Shown: positions 53,590 to 63,171, numbered from the stretch's first letter. The stretch is DNA of 64,000 nucleotides from Nostoc sp. 'Peltigera membranacea cyanobiont' N6 (GCF_002949735.1 NZ_CP026681.1:2542001-2606000), one strand, 5' to 3'. Notes: generated by a model not told the origin, from the sequence alone. Program-made: numbers and translations.

Positions 53590-53916
53590 TCATGCTGCAA
53601 TCATCCCACTTGCATTTGTGCTTTTTGAATTGAGTGTGCTGATTTTGTCTTCTTTGACTTCATCAGCTACTTGAACTACTTTTTGTTCCTTCTCAGAACT
53701 TCCACCATCCTTATCAGGTACGCGAACTAGTAAATCGCCAACTTCACACTCCAAAATCTGGCATAACTTGTCTAATGTCTCCAAAGGTATTGATTTGGCT
53801 TTGCCATACTCAATTTTCTGAACATTAGCCAACGACATTTCAAGTCTTCTTGCTAGCTCATTCTGCGAAATTCTTCTTTCGTTTCTAATTTCTTTAAGTC
53901 TTACTTCCACGGGCAT
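53590..53916 (-). CDS. XRE-family HTH regulator, cassette 2
   Basis: 108 residues with an N-terminal XRE HTH (RLKEIRNERRISQNELARRL, then MSLANVQKIEYGK) and a charged tail. Divergent from gene a at 54128 with the operator-bearing promoter between. It stands where the unrelated 71-residue XRE gene stands in cassette 1, so the repressor-operator pair was exchanged as a unit. The spacer 53363-53589 has no gene. Confidence 0.87.
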   Translation of the reverse strand: MPVEVRLKEIRNERRISQNELARRLEMSLANVQKIEYGKAKSIPLETLDKLCQILECEVGDLLVRVPDKDGGSSEKEQKVVQVADEVKEDKISTLNSKSTNASGMIAA

Positions 53917-53943
53917 GAGTTGAATTCATATAAATAGATTAAC

Positions 53944-54050
53944 CTACTTTTAGTAGTCTATCTATCAATAGTATTTATTGTAAGTAGCTCAATAGATAAC
54001 TAACTATCATATAACTATCTATTGTCTTACCTACTAATAGTAGGTATTAT
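53944..54050. promoter_or_regulatory. Divergent operator/promoter region, cassette 2
   Basis: TTGTCT (54022-54027) and TATTAT (54045-54050) are spaced 17 bp and face gene a. The spacer is filled by the perfect palindrome ACCTACTAATAGTAGGT (54029-54045). A second site, CTACTTTTAGTAG (53944-53956), lies on the side of the XRE gene. CTATCTATTG-like repeats fill the middle. This fits dual control by the XRE protein. Confidence 0.75.
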
Positions 54051-54058
54051 AGTAATAA

Positions 54059-54104
54059 CAAAAGACGACACCCCAAGCCTGGTAAGCAAAAGCGTCGTCT
54101 TTTG
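54059..54104 (+). promoter_or_regulatory. Leader RNA hairpin, cassette 2
   Basis: CAAAAGACGAC (54059-54069) and GTCGTCTTTTG (54094-54104) form a perfect 11-bp stem with a 24-base loop, 23 bases before the start of gene a. Same position as the 22164 hairpin of cassette 1 but a different stem sequence; both loops or stems include CCTGG. Confidence 0.6.
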
Positions 54105-54127
54105 AACCCTTTACAGGAATCTATATC

Positions 54128-54985
54128 ATGACATATCCCAAATACACACAGCAAGCCCTCTCTCGTTACACCGTCCCGCGCCTCAAAAGAATCGCTGCCG
54201 AACGTGGCGTAACACCCACCGGGGACAAAAGAGCGGCTGACACCTGGGTAAACGCAATCATCACCCACCAATCAACCCAGCTTCAGAAAGTTGACAACCA
54301 AGCTCTCGCCCAAGCCGAACTTGACCACTTCATCGCTGACCAAGCCCAAGCCGTAGCTCCCGAACCCCTCACAATAGTCGAAATCTCGTTTGACCATCAC
54401 GAATATTACGCTGATGACAAACTGATAGCCAGCATCGCCCATGACGACAACCATTTAACGCAACGCTGGGTAGTCATGGTCAACGATAAAGAAGCATTTC
54501 GTGCCAACACTCTAATGCGTTGCGATCGCTTCATCTGCACTCACTACAAAGACGGTTCATTACCTGTGCAGGAAGAGGCAGGGGTGCAGGGGGCAGGGAG
54601 CAGAGGGGAAAGATTCTCTCCCATGCACCCCGCACCCTGCTCCTTGTCCTCTTCTACGACCGAAAACCAAATCATGGCGCATATCTTCAACGAGTGCGAG
54701 AAGTACGGGTTTGAAATTCTCGATGATGGCATTTACAACAACAAGGGCGTGAAACTGGGGCAAGTCGGATGCACTGACGGGAACTGGTGGGTGAAGAGGC
54801 GTTATTCAGTCCAGCAACAGTATTCTAACTCCGTGCTTGATGCTGTGCGATCGCTGTCGATAGTGGACGTGTCTACTGATGATAAATCCATTTTTGATGA
54901 ATATTTTTTAGATCAGCCGTTAGAACAGCTAACTGGCGATGAATTGCAACGGCTGCTGGAGAGAACGGAGTTAGTCACAGCGTAA
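54128..54985 (+). CDS. Cassette gene a: conserved plasmid protein with SAP-like N-terminus, copy 2
   Basis: 285 residues; paralogue of the gene at 22230. The opening (SRYTVPRLKRIAAERGVTPT) shows the SAP-like helix-extension-helix pattern more clearly than copy 1. Between residues 145 and 180 it has an insertion (EEAGVQGAGSRGERFSPMHP) coded by a GGGGGCAGGG/CCCTGCTCC inverted repeat that has entered the gene in frame. The last 110 residues are almost identical to copy 1. Confidence 0.65.
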   Translation: MTYPKYTQQALSRYTVPRLKRIAAERGVTPTGDKRAADTWVNAIITHQSTQLQKVDNQALAQAELDHFIADQAQAVAPEPLTIVEISFDHHEYYADDKLIASIAHDDNHLTQRWVVMVNDKEAFRANTLMRCDRFICTHYKDGSLPVQEEAGVQGAGSRGERFSPMHPAPCSLSSSTTENQIMAHIFNECEKYGFEILDDGIYNNKGVKLGQVGCTDGNWWVKRRYSVQQQYSNSVLDAVRSLSIVDVSTDDKSIFDEYFLDQPLEQLTGDELQRLLERTELVTA

Positions 54986-55000
54986 GTTTTGGGCTTCGCC

Positions 55001-55076
55001 TGGGAAAAGGTTAAAGGGAAAGGGTTAAAGGGAAATTTCTTCATTCCCTTCCCCTTTGCCCTTTCCCCCTTTCCCT
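55001..55076. repeat. Purine-run inverted repeat
   Basis: GGGAAAAGGTTAAAGGGAAA and AGGG runs are complementary to the CCCTTTGCCCTTTCCCCC side; a long imperfect hairpin between genes a and b. Similar GGGAAAGG/CCTTTCCC hairpins occur at 43950-44010 and in the gap before katG. Confidence 0.65.
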
Positions 55077-55108
55077 AATTATTTATTCACCAATCCTCAA
55101 TTAAATCT

Positions 55109-55435
55109 ATGAAAGCCACAATATCCATTCCCCAACACTGGGGCTACCCTCGCTTTACTTTGGAACAGCGTACAGAACAAGGCACAATTCTGGGACTTTA
55201 CTACTACCCATCGGGTACAGAGTTGGCTGAACAATTTGATGATGGTTGGCGTTATGCTCTGATGCCTAACAAGAATTCTGATGAAATATCGTACTTGAAA
55301 GAGGAGCAAATTAAACCGCTCACACCAGAAGAATTATTCTCGCAGATACATGCTGAAATTGACTTTTACCAACAGCAGATAAGCATTCTCAACCGACAGT
55401 TAAACGTATTGGCTAGAGGTGCAAACAATGGCTAA
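55109..55435 (+). CDS. Cassette gene b: conserved hypothetical, copy 2
   Basis: 108 residues (MKATISIPQHWGYPRFTLEQ), the same length as copy 1 at 23249 and colinear with it throughout. Function unknown. Stop overlaps the ATG of gene c by eight bases. Confidence 0.7.
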   Translation: MKATISIPQHWGYPRFTLEQRTEQGTILGLYYYPSGTELAEQFDDGWRYALMPNKNSDEISYLKEEQIKPLTPEELFSQIHAEIDFYQQQISILNRQLNVLARGANNG

Positions 55436-55631
55436 GGACGCAAACAACGACTTTGACCGTAGAGCAAATCATTTACTCCGTTCAATTCGACTTTGCGGTG
55501 GTTGTGTTCCATTGCATCGGCTTCAGTTTCAATTCTCCGATTCAGTCATTCAAACACTGCTGGATAAAGAACTGGTGCAAGTGCAGAACACGGGACGCAG
55601 CTTTTTGTTGGAGATTGCTGAGGATTTTTAG
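55428..55631 (+). CDS. Cassette gene c: small winged-helix-like protein, copy 2
   Basis: 67 residues from ATG 55428 (MAKDANNDFDRRANHLLRSI). The intact form of the gene broken at 23568. The helix-rich first half and the short beta tail (LVQVQNTGRSFLLEIAEDF) fit a minimal winged helix of the kind that binds DNA as a dimer. Followed 25 bases later by gene d. Confidence 0.65.
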   Translation: MAKDANNDFDRRANHLLRSIRLCGGCVPLHRLQFQFSDSVIQTLLDKELVQVQNTGRSFLLEIAEDF

Positions 55632-55656
55632 GTTATTAATCCCAGAGGAGAAAATC

Positions 55657-56046
55657 ATGAAACTTTACGCTAAAACCATTGCACAGACTTTACCCGATTG
55701 GGCAACTGTCGTTACAAAAAGCGCAGATTTATTTGAGATTGAAATTAACGATGAACACCCGAATTTTCAATCCCTGCTTGAAGAGTTAGAAACCGAAATT
55801 GAACCAGGAACATTCGGTGTAAAGGCAGAGGATTTATGTTCACGACTGGGCATTGAAATGTCTAGCCCACATCTCCACCAATTAGTTGAACAAGCCCAAA
55901 CCCTGATAGCCGAAATTGCTACGCACCCAGACTACAAACAACTCTTGGAAGTAGGGTATCAGCCAGATTTAAACATTGCCGATGCTCAAACTGCTTTGAC
56001 TTATCTGCAATGGGAGTTAGAGCGCAATCGAGAGCTTTCTAATTAG
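55657..56046 (+). CDS. Cassette gene d: conserved hypothetical, copy 2
   Basis: 129 residues from ATG 55657 after AGAGGAGAAAATC. Lacks the seven-residue repeat-derived insertion of copy 1. Acidic middle, helical C-terminus. Function unknown. Confidence 0.7.
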   Translation: MKLYAKTIAQTLPDWATVVTKSADLFEIEINDEHPNFQSLLEELETEIEPGTFGVKAEDLCSRLGIEMSSPHLHQLVEQAQTLIAEIATHPDYKQLLEVGYQPDLNIADAQTALTYLQWELERNRELSN

Positions 56047-56053
56047 TAAAAAA

Positions 56054-56092
56054 GCGTTCACCTAAAGGAATGCCATTACTTTAGGTGAACGC
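56054..56092 (+). promoter_or_regulatory. Conserved hairpin between genes d and e, copy 2
   Basis: GCGTTCACCTAAAG and CTTTAGGTGAACGC, a perfect 14-bp stem with an 11-base loop identical to that of copy 1. It begins eight bases after the gene d stop, so it may set the 3' end of an upstream transcript, though no T-run follows. Confidence 0.65.
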
Positions 56093-56171
56093 ACGGAAGT
56101 TTTTCTCCCGCTACAGAATTCCCATTATTGCACACGAAACACTAATCAATGAAACATTAATCGAGGTGAAC

Positions 56172-57014
56172 ATGGTTACTGAAATCAAACTAGGTTTATG
56201 CAACCCTCCCGAACCCATCTATTTATATGTCAATCAGGGGGAAGTAGATGGCGAATCTTACGTTTGGTACAAGTTCAATATCAACCAAGATAAGAAAATC
56301 CCAGTTCCCCAAAGAGCGTTAACTGGGTACTTGTCAGAACTGCGATTGACCACTAAGGAGTTCAAAGGTAAGGACAATTTGAAGCTGGATATTGTTATCA
56401 GTGCCGATGAACTTTATGTCGTCAGAACCGGTATTGAAACCAACTTTGCTAAAAGCTTTCTTCTAGCTGCCTCATTAGTCCAAGATTTCTCCAAACCACT
56501 GATTATTGTCGCTAATGCTGGCGACGAGAACACGGTTTTCTGTAACCTTTACGATGCTGCAACCAAAACCAAGATTTACAGGGAATGGAGTAGAGATTTG
56601 AATTGGGCAACAATCATTCGTGACATCCAATCTCTATTGGGTGCAACTTCAAACTCGATTCCCGAACCCCCACTGACTCCACCAAAACTTAGTGTAGTTC
56701 CTCAACCAGTACATCCTCAAGACTTGCGAGTTAAAAATATTCGCACTTTACTTGATTATCCGCTTGATTTGGTCAAAGAGTGGTTGCAATTTCAGGATGT
56801 TGACCGCCCAAGTCTACTTGATATTAAGCAGATTAATGAACTAATCAAAACCATGTGTTTCGCTTGGGCAGCAGGCAAATGCGAATATCCCAATCATGCC
56901 GAATCTTCCTATCAAAATCAGGTTGTTGATGCTGTTGCTAAAGGTGCTGATGAATTAACGGCAATCAACGGATGGATGCAACAGTTGCAAGCGTTAAAGA
57001 CTGGGGCAGTGTAA
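56172..57014 (+). CDS. Cassette gene e: conserved plasmid protein, copy 2
   Basis: 280 residues from ATG 56172 (after GAGGTGAAC). Colinear with the gene at 24717; the C-terminal helical unit (HPQDLRVKNIRTLLDYPLDL) is the best conserved part. Function unknown. Confidence 0.7.
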   Translation: MVTEIKLGLCNPPEPIYLYVNQGEVDGESYVWYKFNINQDKKIPVPQRALTGYLSELRLTTKEFKGKDNLKLDIVISADELYVVRTGIETNFAKSFLLAASLVQDFSKPLIIVANAGDENTVFCNLYDAATKTKIYREWSRDLNWATIIRDIQSLLGATSNSIPEPPLTPPKLSVVPQPVHPQDLRVKNIRTLLDYPLDLVKEWLQFQDVDRPSLLDIKQINELIKTMCFAWAAGKCEYPNHAESSYQNQVVDAVAKGADELTAINGWMQQLQALKTGAV

Positions 57015-57080
57015 ATCAAAAATCAGGATTCAGAATAGTTCTGACTTCTGAATCCTCAATTAATCAAACAGGAATTACCT

Positions 57081-57290
57081 ATGAAAGTCATCGTTACAGT
57101 TGTTGAAAAAATCACAAGTGAAGCGCATATAGATATCCCTGATGGGCTGAATCAATCTGCAATTAAGCAGTACATAGTAGACCGCTATAACACTGGGGAT
57201 ATGTCCACAGATATGAACATTTTCCAAGTGGACTTTGAATCTATCAATGCTCAGATTGTTCAAGAAAATTCTTCTCCTAAGTCTGCATAA
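57081..57290 (+). CDS. Cassette gene f: small conserved protein, copy 2
   Basis: 69 residues (MKVIVTVVEKITSEAHIDIP). Shorter tail than copy 1, and a 16-base gap before gene g instead of the ATGA overlap. Function unknown. Confidence 0.68.
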   Translation: MKVIVTVVEKITSEAHIDIPDGLNQSAIKQYIVDRYNTGDMSTDMNIFQVDFESINAQIVQENSSPKSA

Positions 57291-57306
57291 ACATTGGAGG
57301 TAATAA

Positions 57307-57705
57307 ATGAATCCCAAATGGACTGATCAAGAACTCGGAATCATTGAAGCTAAAGCTGAACTTTATACCCCTAAGCAAATAGCCTCAATCTTAAAAAGAC
57401 ATGGGTATTTTCGTACTCCAATTGCTATCGCTACTAAACTTTGGGCTTTAGGTTATTCTACAAGCCCCTTTCTCGATAACTATAGTAGTGCTGAAATCGC
57501 CCGTGTTCTGTGTGTGCATTCCACCACCGTTTCTGGTTGGGTGCGTCGTGGTTGGTTGAAAACTAGCCGCCGTTCTTCTAAGCGTTATCAAGTTCGTCGA
57601 TGGCATCTCAAAAACTTTTTTGACAATCCTCCACAACATCTAAAAAAGCGTATTGCCTCTATTGACTCCGAAGCCATTAATTATTTATTAGGAAGAAAAG
57701 CATGA
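57307..57705 (+). CDS. Cassette gene g: two-HTH DNA-binding protein, copy 2
   Basis: 132 residues. Myb/SANT-like N-terminus (KWTDQELGIIEAKAELYTPK) and a MerR-type HTH (SSAEIARVLCVHSTTVSGWV, then RRGWLKTSRRSSKRY). The residues that would contact DNA differ from copy 1 (VHSTTVSGW against LNFSTVTRW). Stop overlaps the start of gene h. Confidence 0.7.
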   Translation: MNPKWTDQELGIIEAKAELYTPKQIASILKRHGYFRTPIAIATKLWALGYSTSPFLDNYSSAEIARVLCVHSTTVSGWVRRGWLKTSRRSSKRYQVRRWHLKNFFDNPPQHLKKRIASIDSEAINYLLGRKA

Positions 57706-58160
57706 TTGACCACATTAACGCACTTCAAACAAGTTGGTATCTCTCCCCGCCTTGGGGACAAACAATTCCGCCTGTTGCAGTTAATTTACTAGAGAGAGTT
57801 TTTCTCCGCACAACAAGAACATTTGGTTACTGCTGCGGGATGCAATGGAAACATGAATGTTGGATTTATTCGATTGATTGCGGAAAAGAAATACTCCACG
57901 CCACACAAAACCAAATCATCGGGACGGGAGAATTAGAAGCCATCAAGGTGCAAAAACCTGCTTTCGTTTTGGGTGAAAGAGTGATCCTCTGCTCTCACGA
58001 CAAGGGAACAAAACAACGGCTGATTCTGGGGATTGCACTGGTGCATAATTCTTGGTTTTATCTTGTTGAATTGATGTCACCAACGTTAATTAAGACACCA
58101 ACTATATCGAATCGCTTCTCATTAGTTGGTGAGAAAAGTTTGCTGCGAGTAAATGTTTAA
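57702..58160 (+). CDS. Cassette gene h: DUF1392-type protein, copy 2
   Basis: 152 residues, all but identical to the protein at 26277, with few synonymous changes as well. See copy 1 for the family argument. The next 147 bp hold only a 22-codon frame (58187) that I do not call. Confidence 0.65.
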   Translation: MIDHINALQTSWYLSPPWGQTIPPVAVNLLERVFLRTTRTFGYCCGMQWKHECWIYSIDCGKEILHATQNQIIGTGELEAIKVQKPAFVLGERVILCSHDKGTKQRLILGIALVHNSWFYLVELMSPTLIKTPTISNRFSLVGEKSLLRVNV

Positions 58161-58307
58161 TTCTTTCTAATCACACAACTAAAGTTATGTCACAAATTGA
58201 AATCGTCGAAATCATCGAACAAATAAAACAAGAGATTCAGATCCACCCACAGTAAAAGGCAAATAGCGAAGCCGGTTCACATAACATATCAAAAACTTAG
58301 AGGAAGT

Positions 58308-59039
58308 ATGGATGCAATTATAAAGCGTGAAAATCAGCCCAGCCCATTTGACAAAATCAAGCAGGTTGATACAGATGGCAATGAGTATTGGTTAGCTCGT
58401 GAATTAATGCCCATATTGGGATATCAGCAATGGCGACAATTTGAGGATGCCATCTCTAGAGCGATCGCAGCTTGCTCAAACATAGAGCAAGAGAGCGAAA
58501 AACACTTTTTGCGTCTGACCGCAAAAAGTACCGGAGGTAGACCTAGAGACGATTTCAAACTCACTCGCTATGGTTGCTATTTAACCGCAATGAATGGTGA
58601 TCCACGAAAACCAGAGATAGCAGCAGCGCAAAGTTATTTTGTTGTGAAAACGCGAGAGGCTGAAACCCAAACGCAGTTAAAAGCCATGACTCAAATACAG
58701 TTACTCGCTGCTTTAGCACAACATTTGGCAGAGCAAGAACAGCATTTACTTCAACAGCAGCAGCAACAGACCGAAATTTTGCACCGACTAAAAGCGGTTG
58801 AAGTTGAGCAAGACAGAGTAAATACTCCATGTGGACACAAATATAGCGTTGTTGGTTTCGCAAATCTTCAAGGTTTAGAAATATCCGTTAAAGAAGCCGG
58901 TACTAAAGGTAGAAAGGCAAGTGCATTGTGTCGGAAACAAGGGATAGAAATAGAACGCATTCATGACCCACGTTTTGGAAAAGTTGGTTTGTATCCAGAG
59001 AGTGTGTTGATTGAGGTTTTCTCTAGTGGTCAAAACTAA
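58308..59039 (+). CDS. Cassette gene i: BRO/DinD-type N-terminus with shared C-terminus, copy 2
   Basis: 243 residues. Residues 10-115 (SPFDKIKQVDTDGNEYWLAR, then TRYGCYLTAMNGDPRKPEIA) are a BRO-N/DinD-like domain of the sort found in phage antirepressors. From about residue 125 it is nearly identical to the KilA-N protein at 26795. Same slot in the cassette, different DNA-binding front end. Confidence 0.8.
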   Translation: MDAIIKRENQPSPFDKIKQVDTDGNEYWLARELMPILGYQQWRQFEDAISRAIAACSNIEQESEKHFLRLTAKSTGGRPRDDFKLTRYGCYLTAMNGDPRKPEIAAAQSYFVVKTREAETQTQLKAMTQIQLLAALAQHLAEQEQHLLQQQQQQTEILHRLKAVEVEQDRVNTPCGHKYSVVGFANLQGLEISVKEAGTKGRKASALCRKQGIEIERIHDPRFGKVGLYPESVLIEVFSSGQN

Positions 59040-59084
59040 CAGCAATGGTCTTCAGAATACTTTCTTTAATTAGAGAAAAGTACC

Positions 59085-59684
59085 ATGCAACAACTGAATT
59101 TATTCACTGATTCAACCCCAGTTTTACCAGTCACCTACTACCCCGATTTCTTAAGCCCTGAACAAGCAAACGAACTCTACCAACACTGTCTACAACTGGA
59201 GTGGCAACAGAATCAAATCAGGATCGCGGGTAAAAAAATGTCCGTCCCCCGCCTCGAATGTATTTATGGTGATGCCGGATGTGATTACCTTTACTCCAAC
59301 AGCGTATTTTTAAAACCCCTGACTTGGACAGACAATCTGGCTAACTTGCGCGATCGCATCACTGCACTTACTGGTTACAAATTCCGCATCGTTATCGGCA
59401 ACCAATACCGCACGGGCACTGATTCTATCGGCTGGCATTCTGACAATGAACCATCGATGGGATCTAACCCTGCGATCGCATCAGTGAGTCTGGGATCATG
59501 TCGCAAATTCCAAATCAAACCGAGAAATGGCAAAGCAACGGATTTCTGGCTGGAACACGGGAGCTTGCTCGTGATGCACCCTGGTTGTCAATCCACACAT
59601 CTGCATCAGGTTCCCAAGACCAACAAAGTTGTTAGCACCCGAATTAATCTGACCTTCCGACCACACACGGGAGGCAGGAGATAA
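59085..59684 (+). CDS. Cassette gene j: AlkB-like 2OG-Fe(II) dioxygenase, copy 2
   Basis: 199 residues, paralogue of 27563 with the same HSD...H ligands and STRINLTFR. Substrate-side residues vary slightly (CIYGDAGCDY against FIYGDYGCDY). The 48 bases between genes i and j are also conserved. Confidence 0.87.
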   Translation: MQQLNLFTDSTPVLPVTYYPDFLSPEQANELYQHCLQLEWQQNQIRIAGKKMSVPRLECIYGDAGCDYLYSNSVFLKPLTWTDNLANLRDRITALTGYKFRIVIGNQYRTGTDSIGWHSDNEPSMGSNPAIASVSLGSCRKFQIKPRNGKATDFWLEHGSLLVMHPGCQSTHLHQVPKTNKVVSTRINLTFRPHTGGRR

Positions 59685-59799
59685 CGCTGTAGCTGGCTTA
59701 ATGACTACTTCATAGCCAGCACAAGCTCTCAAAAAAGTTGAACCGGCGGCACAGACTCAAGTGCCGCTTCATTTCCATGCGTCAAAAAACAGAGGAAAT

Positions 59800-62700
59800 A
59801 TGCGTATAATCGAAACCGATTCTCAAGCTAAACATTTACAGGAATGGCTGGGCAGTGGAGTTGACGAAGAAATCTTTCATCTGAATGCGCTATCGCTCCA
59901 CGGCACAACACCCTACGAATATCTGCTCTACAGTCCCAAAATCTCCCGCCGCAACGATGGACGACTGCGCGATCGCGATTTGAAGAAATACCAGCACATT
60001 GAACTAGGCGGCTGGTGGTGCAATGGCGTTGACCCCCTCAACAACTACGCGCTAATGATGTGGGGTTGCTTCAAACCCGACCAGCCCCGAAGAGATCGCC
60101 AGAAAATTCACAAGTTCATTAAGTATGAACACCCATACAGAGAAGAGACACGCGCTTTCTTCCTATTAGTCCCGAATCGCATTTGGGTGAAAGTGTCCAA
60201 TCGTAGCGGCATCCCCATCACTGAAGAAGACTTGCAACACCCTGGCGGTTTCTGGCACTGGGTTTGGCGGCATAATGTCCCAGTCACAATTGTAGAAGGT
60301 GTCAAAAAAGCAGGGGCGTTACTGACTGCTGGTTATGCTGCGATCGCAATTCCGGGAGTAAATGCTGGATACCGCACACCCCATGATGAGTACGGTACTG
60401 CCATTGGGAAGCCATTTCTGATTCCCGACTTGAAATATTTCGCAACAGAGGGAAGACAGGTCAACATCTGCTTTGACCAAGACAACAAACCTGAAACAGT
60501 CCAACGGGTGAGAACCGCTATCAGCCGCATGGGAAGGCTGCTGGTAAATGAAGGCTGTTCCCTGCGAGTGATTGATTTACCGTTAGGGCAAGAGAAAGGG
60601 GTTGATGATTTTATCGTCGCCAAGGGTCAACCGGCATTTGACGCACTCTACAACACAGCCGTAGCACTGGAATTGTGGGAAATCAAGCTGTTTACCTTGC
60701 TGACTTATCCGCCGTCAATCGCTCTCAACCAAAGATTCTTGGGACAGCTTCTCGTGCCTGAAGGTGAAAAACTCATCATCCTCAAAGCCCCCAAAGGCAC
60801 TGGTAAAACCGAATGGCTGTCTACTGAGGTGGCGAAGGCGCATGACCTTGGACGTAGGGTGTTAATTATCACCCATCGGATTCAACTTGGTGAGGCATTA
60901 TGCGATCGCTTCGGAGTTAACTATGTTACCGAAGTCCGCACGAATGAAACAGGCACATTATTGGGATACGGGGTGTGCATTGATTCACTACATCAAGAGA
61001 GTCAAGCCCGTTTTAATCCCAATGACTGGGCAAATGATGTCATTATTATTGATGAATGTGACCAAGTTTTCTGGCATTTACTTAACTCTGGTACTGAAGT
61101 GCAAAAACGTCGGGTATCTGTTCTCAAGAACCTCAAGCAGTTAGTACAGAATGTTCTAGGGAGTAGTCAGGGAAAGATTTACTTGTCTAGTGCCGATGTT
61201 TCCGATACTGATGTGAAGTATGTTTTATCACTCGCTGGAGAATATCGTGTTAATCCGTTCGTAATCGTCAACAACTATCGCCACGTAGCCGGAAACTGTT
61301 ACAACTATTCTGGCAGTAACCCGAAGAATTTGATTGCAGCATTGGACAAAGCAATTTCTAAAGGTGGGCATCATTTACTATGCTGCTCTGCTCAAAAAGC
61401 CAAGTCCAAATGGGGAACCCAAGCATTGGAGGAACGTTTTCGCCGTAAATTCCCTCACTTGCGGATTCTGCGAATAGACAGCGAATCTGTTGCTGATCCA
61501 TCTCATGCGGCTTTCGGTTGTATCGCTCACCTCAATGAGATTTTGACCAAGTATGATTTAGTTATCGCCTCCCCAAGTTTAGAAACTGGGGTATCCATCG
61601 ACATTCGAGGACATTTTGATGGTGTTTGGGGGATTTTTCAGGGAGTGCAGCCGGTTAACTCCGTGCGTCAGATGTTGGCAAGGGTTAGGGAAACTGTTGA
61701 TCGTCACATTTGGGTCAGAGAATGGGGGATGTCGGTTGTGGGCAATGGTTCCACTTCTATAGGGGGTTTGTTGAGAAGTCAACACGTCGCAACACAAGCG
61801 AACATTGCGCTGTTGTCGGCGGCGGACAATGACGATTACAGCTTTGTTGACCAGAATTTTCAGCCCGAATCTTTGCAGACTTGGGGTAAACGTGGTTCCG
61901 TGATTAATGTAGAAATGCGGCGTTATCGAGAGTCCGTGCTTGCGGGGTTGGTCGAGGATGGTTACATCATTATTGATGCAGCCGATATTGATGATGATGA
62001 AAGTGGGGCAGTAATCGAGTCGGTTAAGGCGGCATCTGTTGAATTGTATGCTGCTGAGTGTCAGGCGATCGCGGATTCCGATGAACTCTCGCAGACTGAA
62101 CTCAAGAAGCTGCAAGACAAACGAGCGAAAACCAAAACCGAAAGACATCAGCAGCGCAAGGCGGAATTGTCTCGTCGCTACGAAATTGACGTAACCCCTG
62201 AGCTTGTCGAGAAAGATGACGACGGGTGGTATCCTCAACTGCGGATGCACTACTATTTGACACTGGGGCGGGAATTTCTGACCAATCGTGATGCTAAACG
62301 GGCTAAGGCGCAATTAGAAGCTGGGGAGAATTCAGTTTGGAAACCAGATTTTAACAAGGGGCAAATGTTGCCGGCTGTACTGTTGTTAGAAGAACTGAAT
62401 CTGTTGCAGTTGCTCACGCCTGGGGAGCAGTTGCGTGGCAGCGACGAGAAGATGCTGAAGTTAAAAGCCCTAGCTGTAACGCATCGGCACGTTATCAAGA
62501 ATTACTTGAATGTTAGTATCTCGGAAAAACACACACCGATTGCGATCGCTCAGAAGTTACTTGCCAAGATTGATTTGAAGTTGAATTATGTTGGTCGCTT
62601 GGGTAAGCGTGAAAATCGAGAGTGCGTTTACCGGTTTGTTGCGCCTGATGATCAGCGTGATTCAATTTTTGGACAGTGGTTAAAGCGGGATGAACTGTTT

Positions 62701-63009
62701 CTTAGTGAGTCGGTGTCAGTCACTAATAATAAAGAGTTCCCAACACCAGGTATTGACACGGAATCTCTTGACATTCCCCAAACATTAGATGAGGCTGTTC
62801 AGGGATGGAAGGGGCTGAAGCTGAAAACGCGCCAAGGACTGGACAGCGTTGGTAAGTTCTACCAACAGTTAGTCTCTCAAGTAGGCGAGGCTGTTGGAAT
62901 TGCTGATGGTGAGCCTTACTGGAATGGGTATTTGGGGCAGTGGCAGGTTTGGGTTAACTTTGGGAGCGACTGTAGGTCTGTGGTGTGCGATTGGCTGGTG
63001 AGTGTGTAG
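59800..63009 (+). CDS. CyRepA1-type plasmid replication protein (primase-helicase)
   Basis: 1069 residues from ATG 59800, after GAGGAAAT; an in-frame ATG at 59761 is less well placed. The N-terminus carries the DUF3854/TOPRIM-like region: Glu166 in EGVKKAGALL, and Asp226 and Asp228 in FDQDNK. A helicase domain follows with Walker A APKGTGKTEW (Lys336), Walker B IIIDECD (Asp418, Glu419) and a late QMLARVRETVDRHIW motif. The C-terminal 300 residues are helical and charged. This is the architecture of cyanobacterial CyRepA1 initiators, so the cassette is a plasmid replicon core. It is intact here and truncated at 28391. Confidence 0.88.
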   Translation: MRIIETDSQAKHLQEWLGSGVDEEIFHLNALSLHGTTPYEYLLYSPKISRRNDGRLRDRDLKKYQHIELGGWWCNGVDPLNNYALMMWGCFKPDQPRRDRQKIHKFIKYEHPYREETRAFFLLVPNRIWVKVSNRSGIPITEEDLQHPGGFWHWVWRHNVPVTIVEGVKKAGALLTAGYAAIAIPGVNAGYRTPHDEYGTAIGKPFLIPDLKYFATEGRQVNICFDQDNKPETVQRVRTAISRMGRLLVNEGCSLRVIDLPLGQEKGVDDFIVAKGQPAFDALYNTAVALELWEIKLFTLLTYPPSIALNQRFLGQLLVPEGEKLIILKAPKGTGKTEWLSTEVAKAHDLGRRVLIITHRIQLGEALCDRFGVNYVTEVRTNETGTLLGYGVCIDSLHQESQARFNPNDWANDVIIIDECDQVFWHLLNSGTEVQKRRVSVLKNLKQLVQNVLGSSQGKIYLSSADVSDTDVKYVLSLAGEYRVNPFVIVNNYRHVAGNCYNYSGSNPKNLIAALDKAISKGGHHLLCCSAQKAKSKWGTQALEERFRRKFPHLRILRIDSESVADPSHAAFGCIAHLNEILTKYDLVIASPSLETGVSIDIRGHFDGVWGIFQGVQPVNSVRQMLARVRETVDRHIWVREWGMSVVGNGSTSIGGLLRSQHVATQANIALLSAADNDDYSFVDQNFQPESLQTWGKRGSVINVEMRRYRESVLAGLVEDGYIIIDAADIDDDESGAVIESVKAASVELYAAECQAIADSDELSQTELKKLQDKRAKTKTERHQQRKAELSRRYEIDVTPELVEKDDDGWYPQLRMHYYLTLGREFLTNRDAKRAKAQLEAGENSVWKPDFNKGQMLPAVLLLEELNLLQLLTPGEQLRGSDEKMLKLKALAVTHRHVIKNYLNVSISEKHTPIAIAQKLLAKIDLKLNYVGRLGKRENRECVYRFVAPDDQRDSIFGQWLKRDELFLSESVSVTNNKEFPTPGIDTESLDIPQTLDEAVQGWKGLKLKTRQGLDSVGKFYQQLVSQVGEAVGIADGEPYWNGYLGQWQVWVNFGSDCRSVVCDWLVSV

Positions 63010-63171
63010 GTCAGAGTAGTACACTATTTCATCAAAACCGTTACTGTAAGTCGGTTATGCAAGAAGTTTCCCAGCTTGGAGCAAATAATCTCTATTGCCA
63101 AGCCATTGAAAAGAACAATTGTCTGTTCGTTATCTTCTGAGTCGCTTAAATTAACGGAAGCAAGGTTTGTT

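Noticed and set aside
58187..58255. 22-codon frame between genes h and i of cassette 2
   Set aside because: Starts after a plausible leader, but is too short and has no counterpart in cassette 1.
61579..62313. 244-codon minus-strand frame opposite CyRepA1
   Set aside because: Lies wholly within the Rep gene; composition is typical of an antisense shadow.
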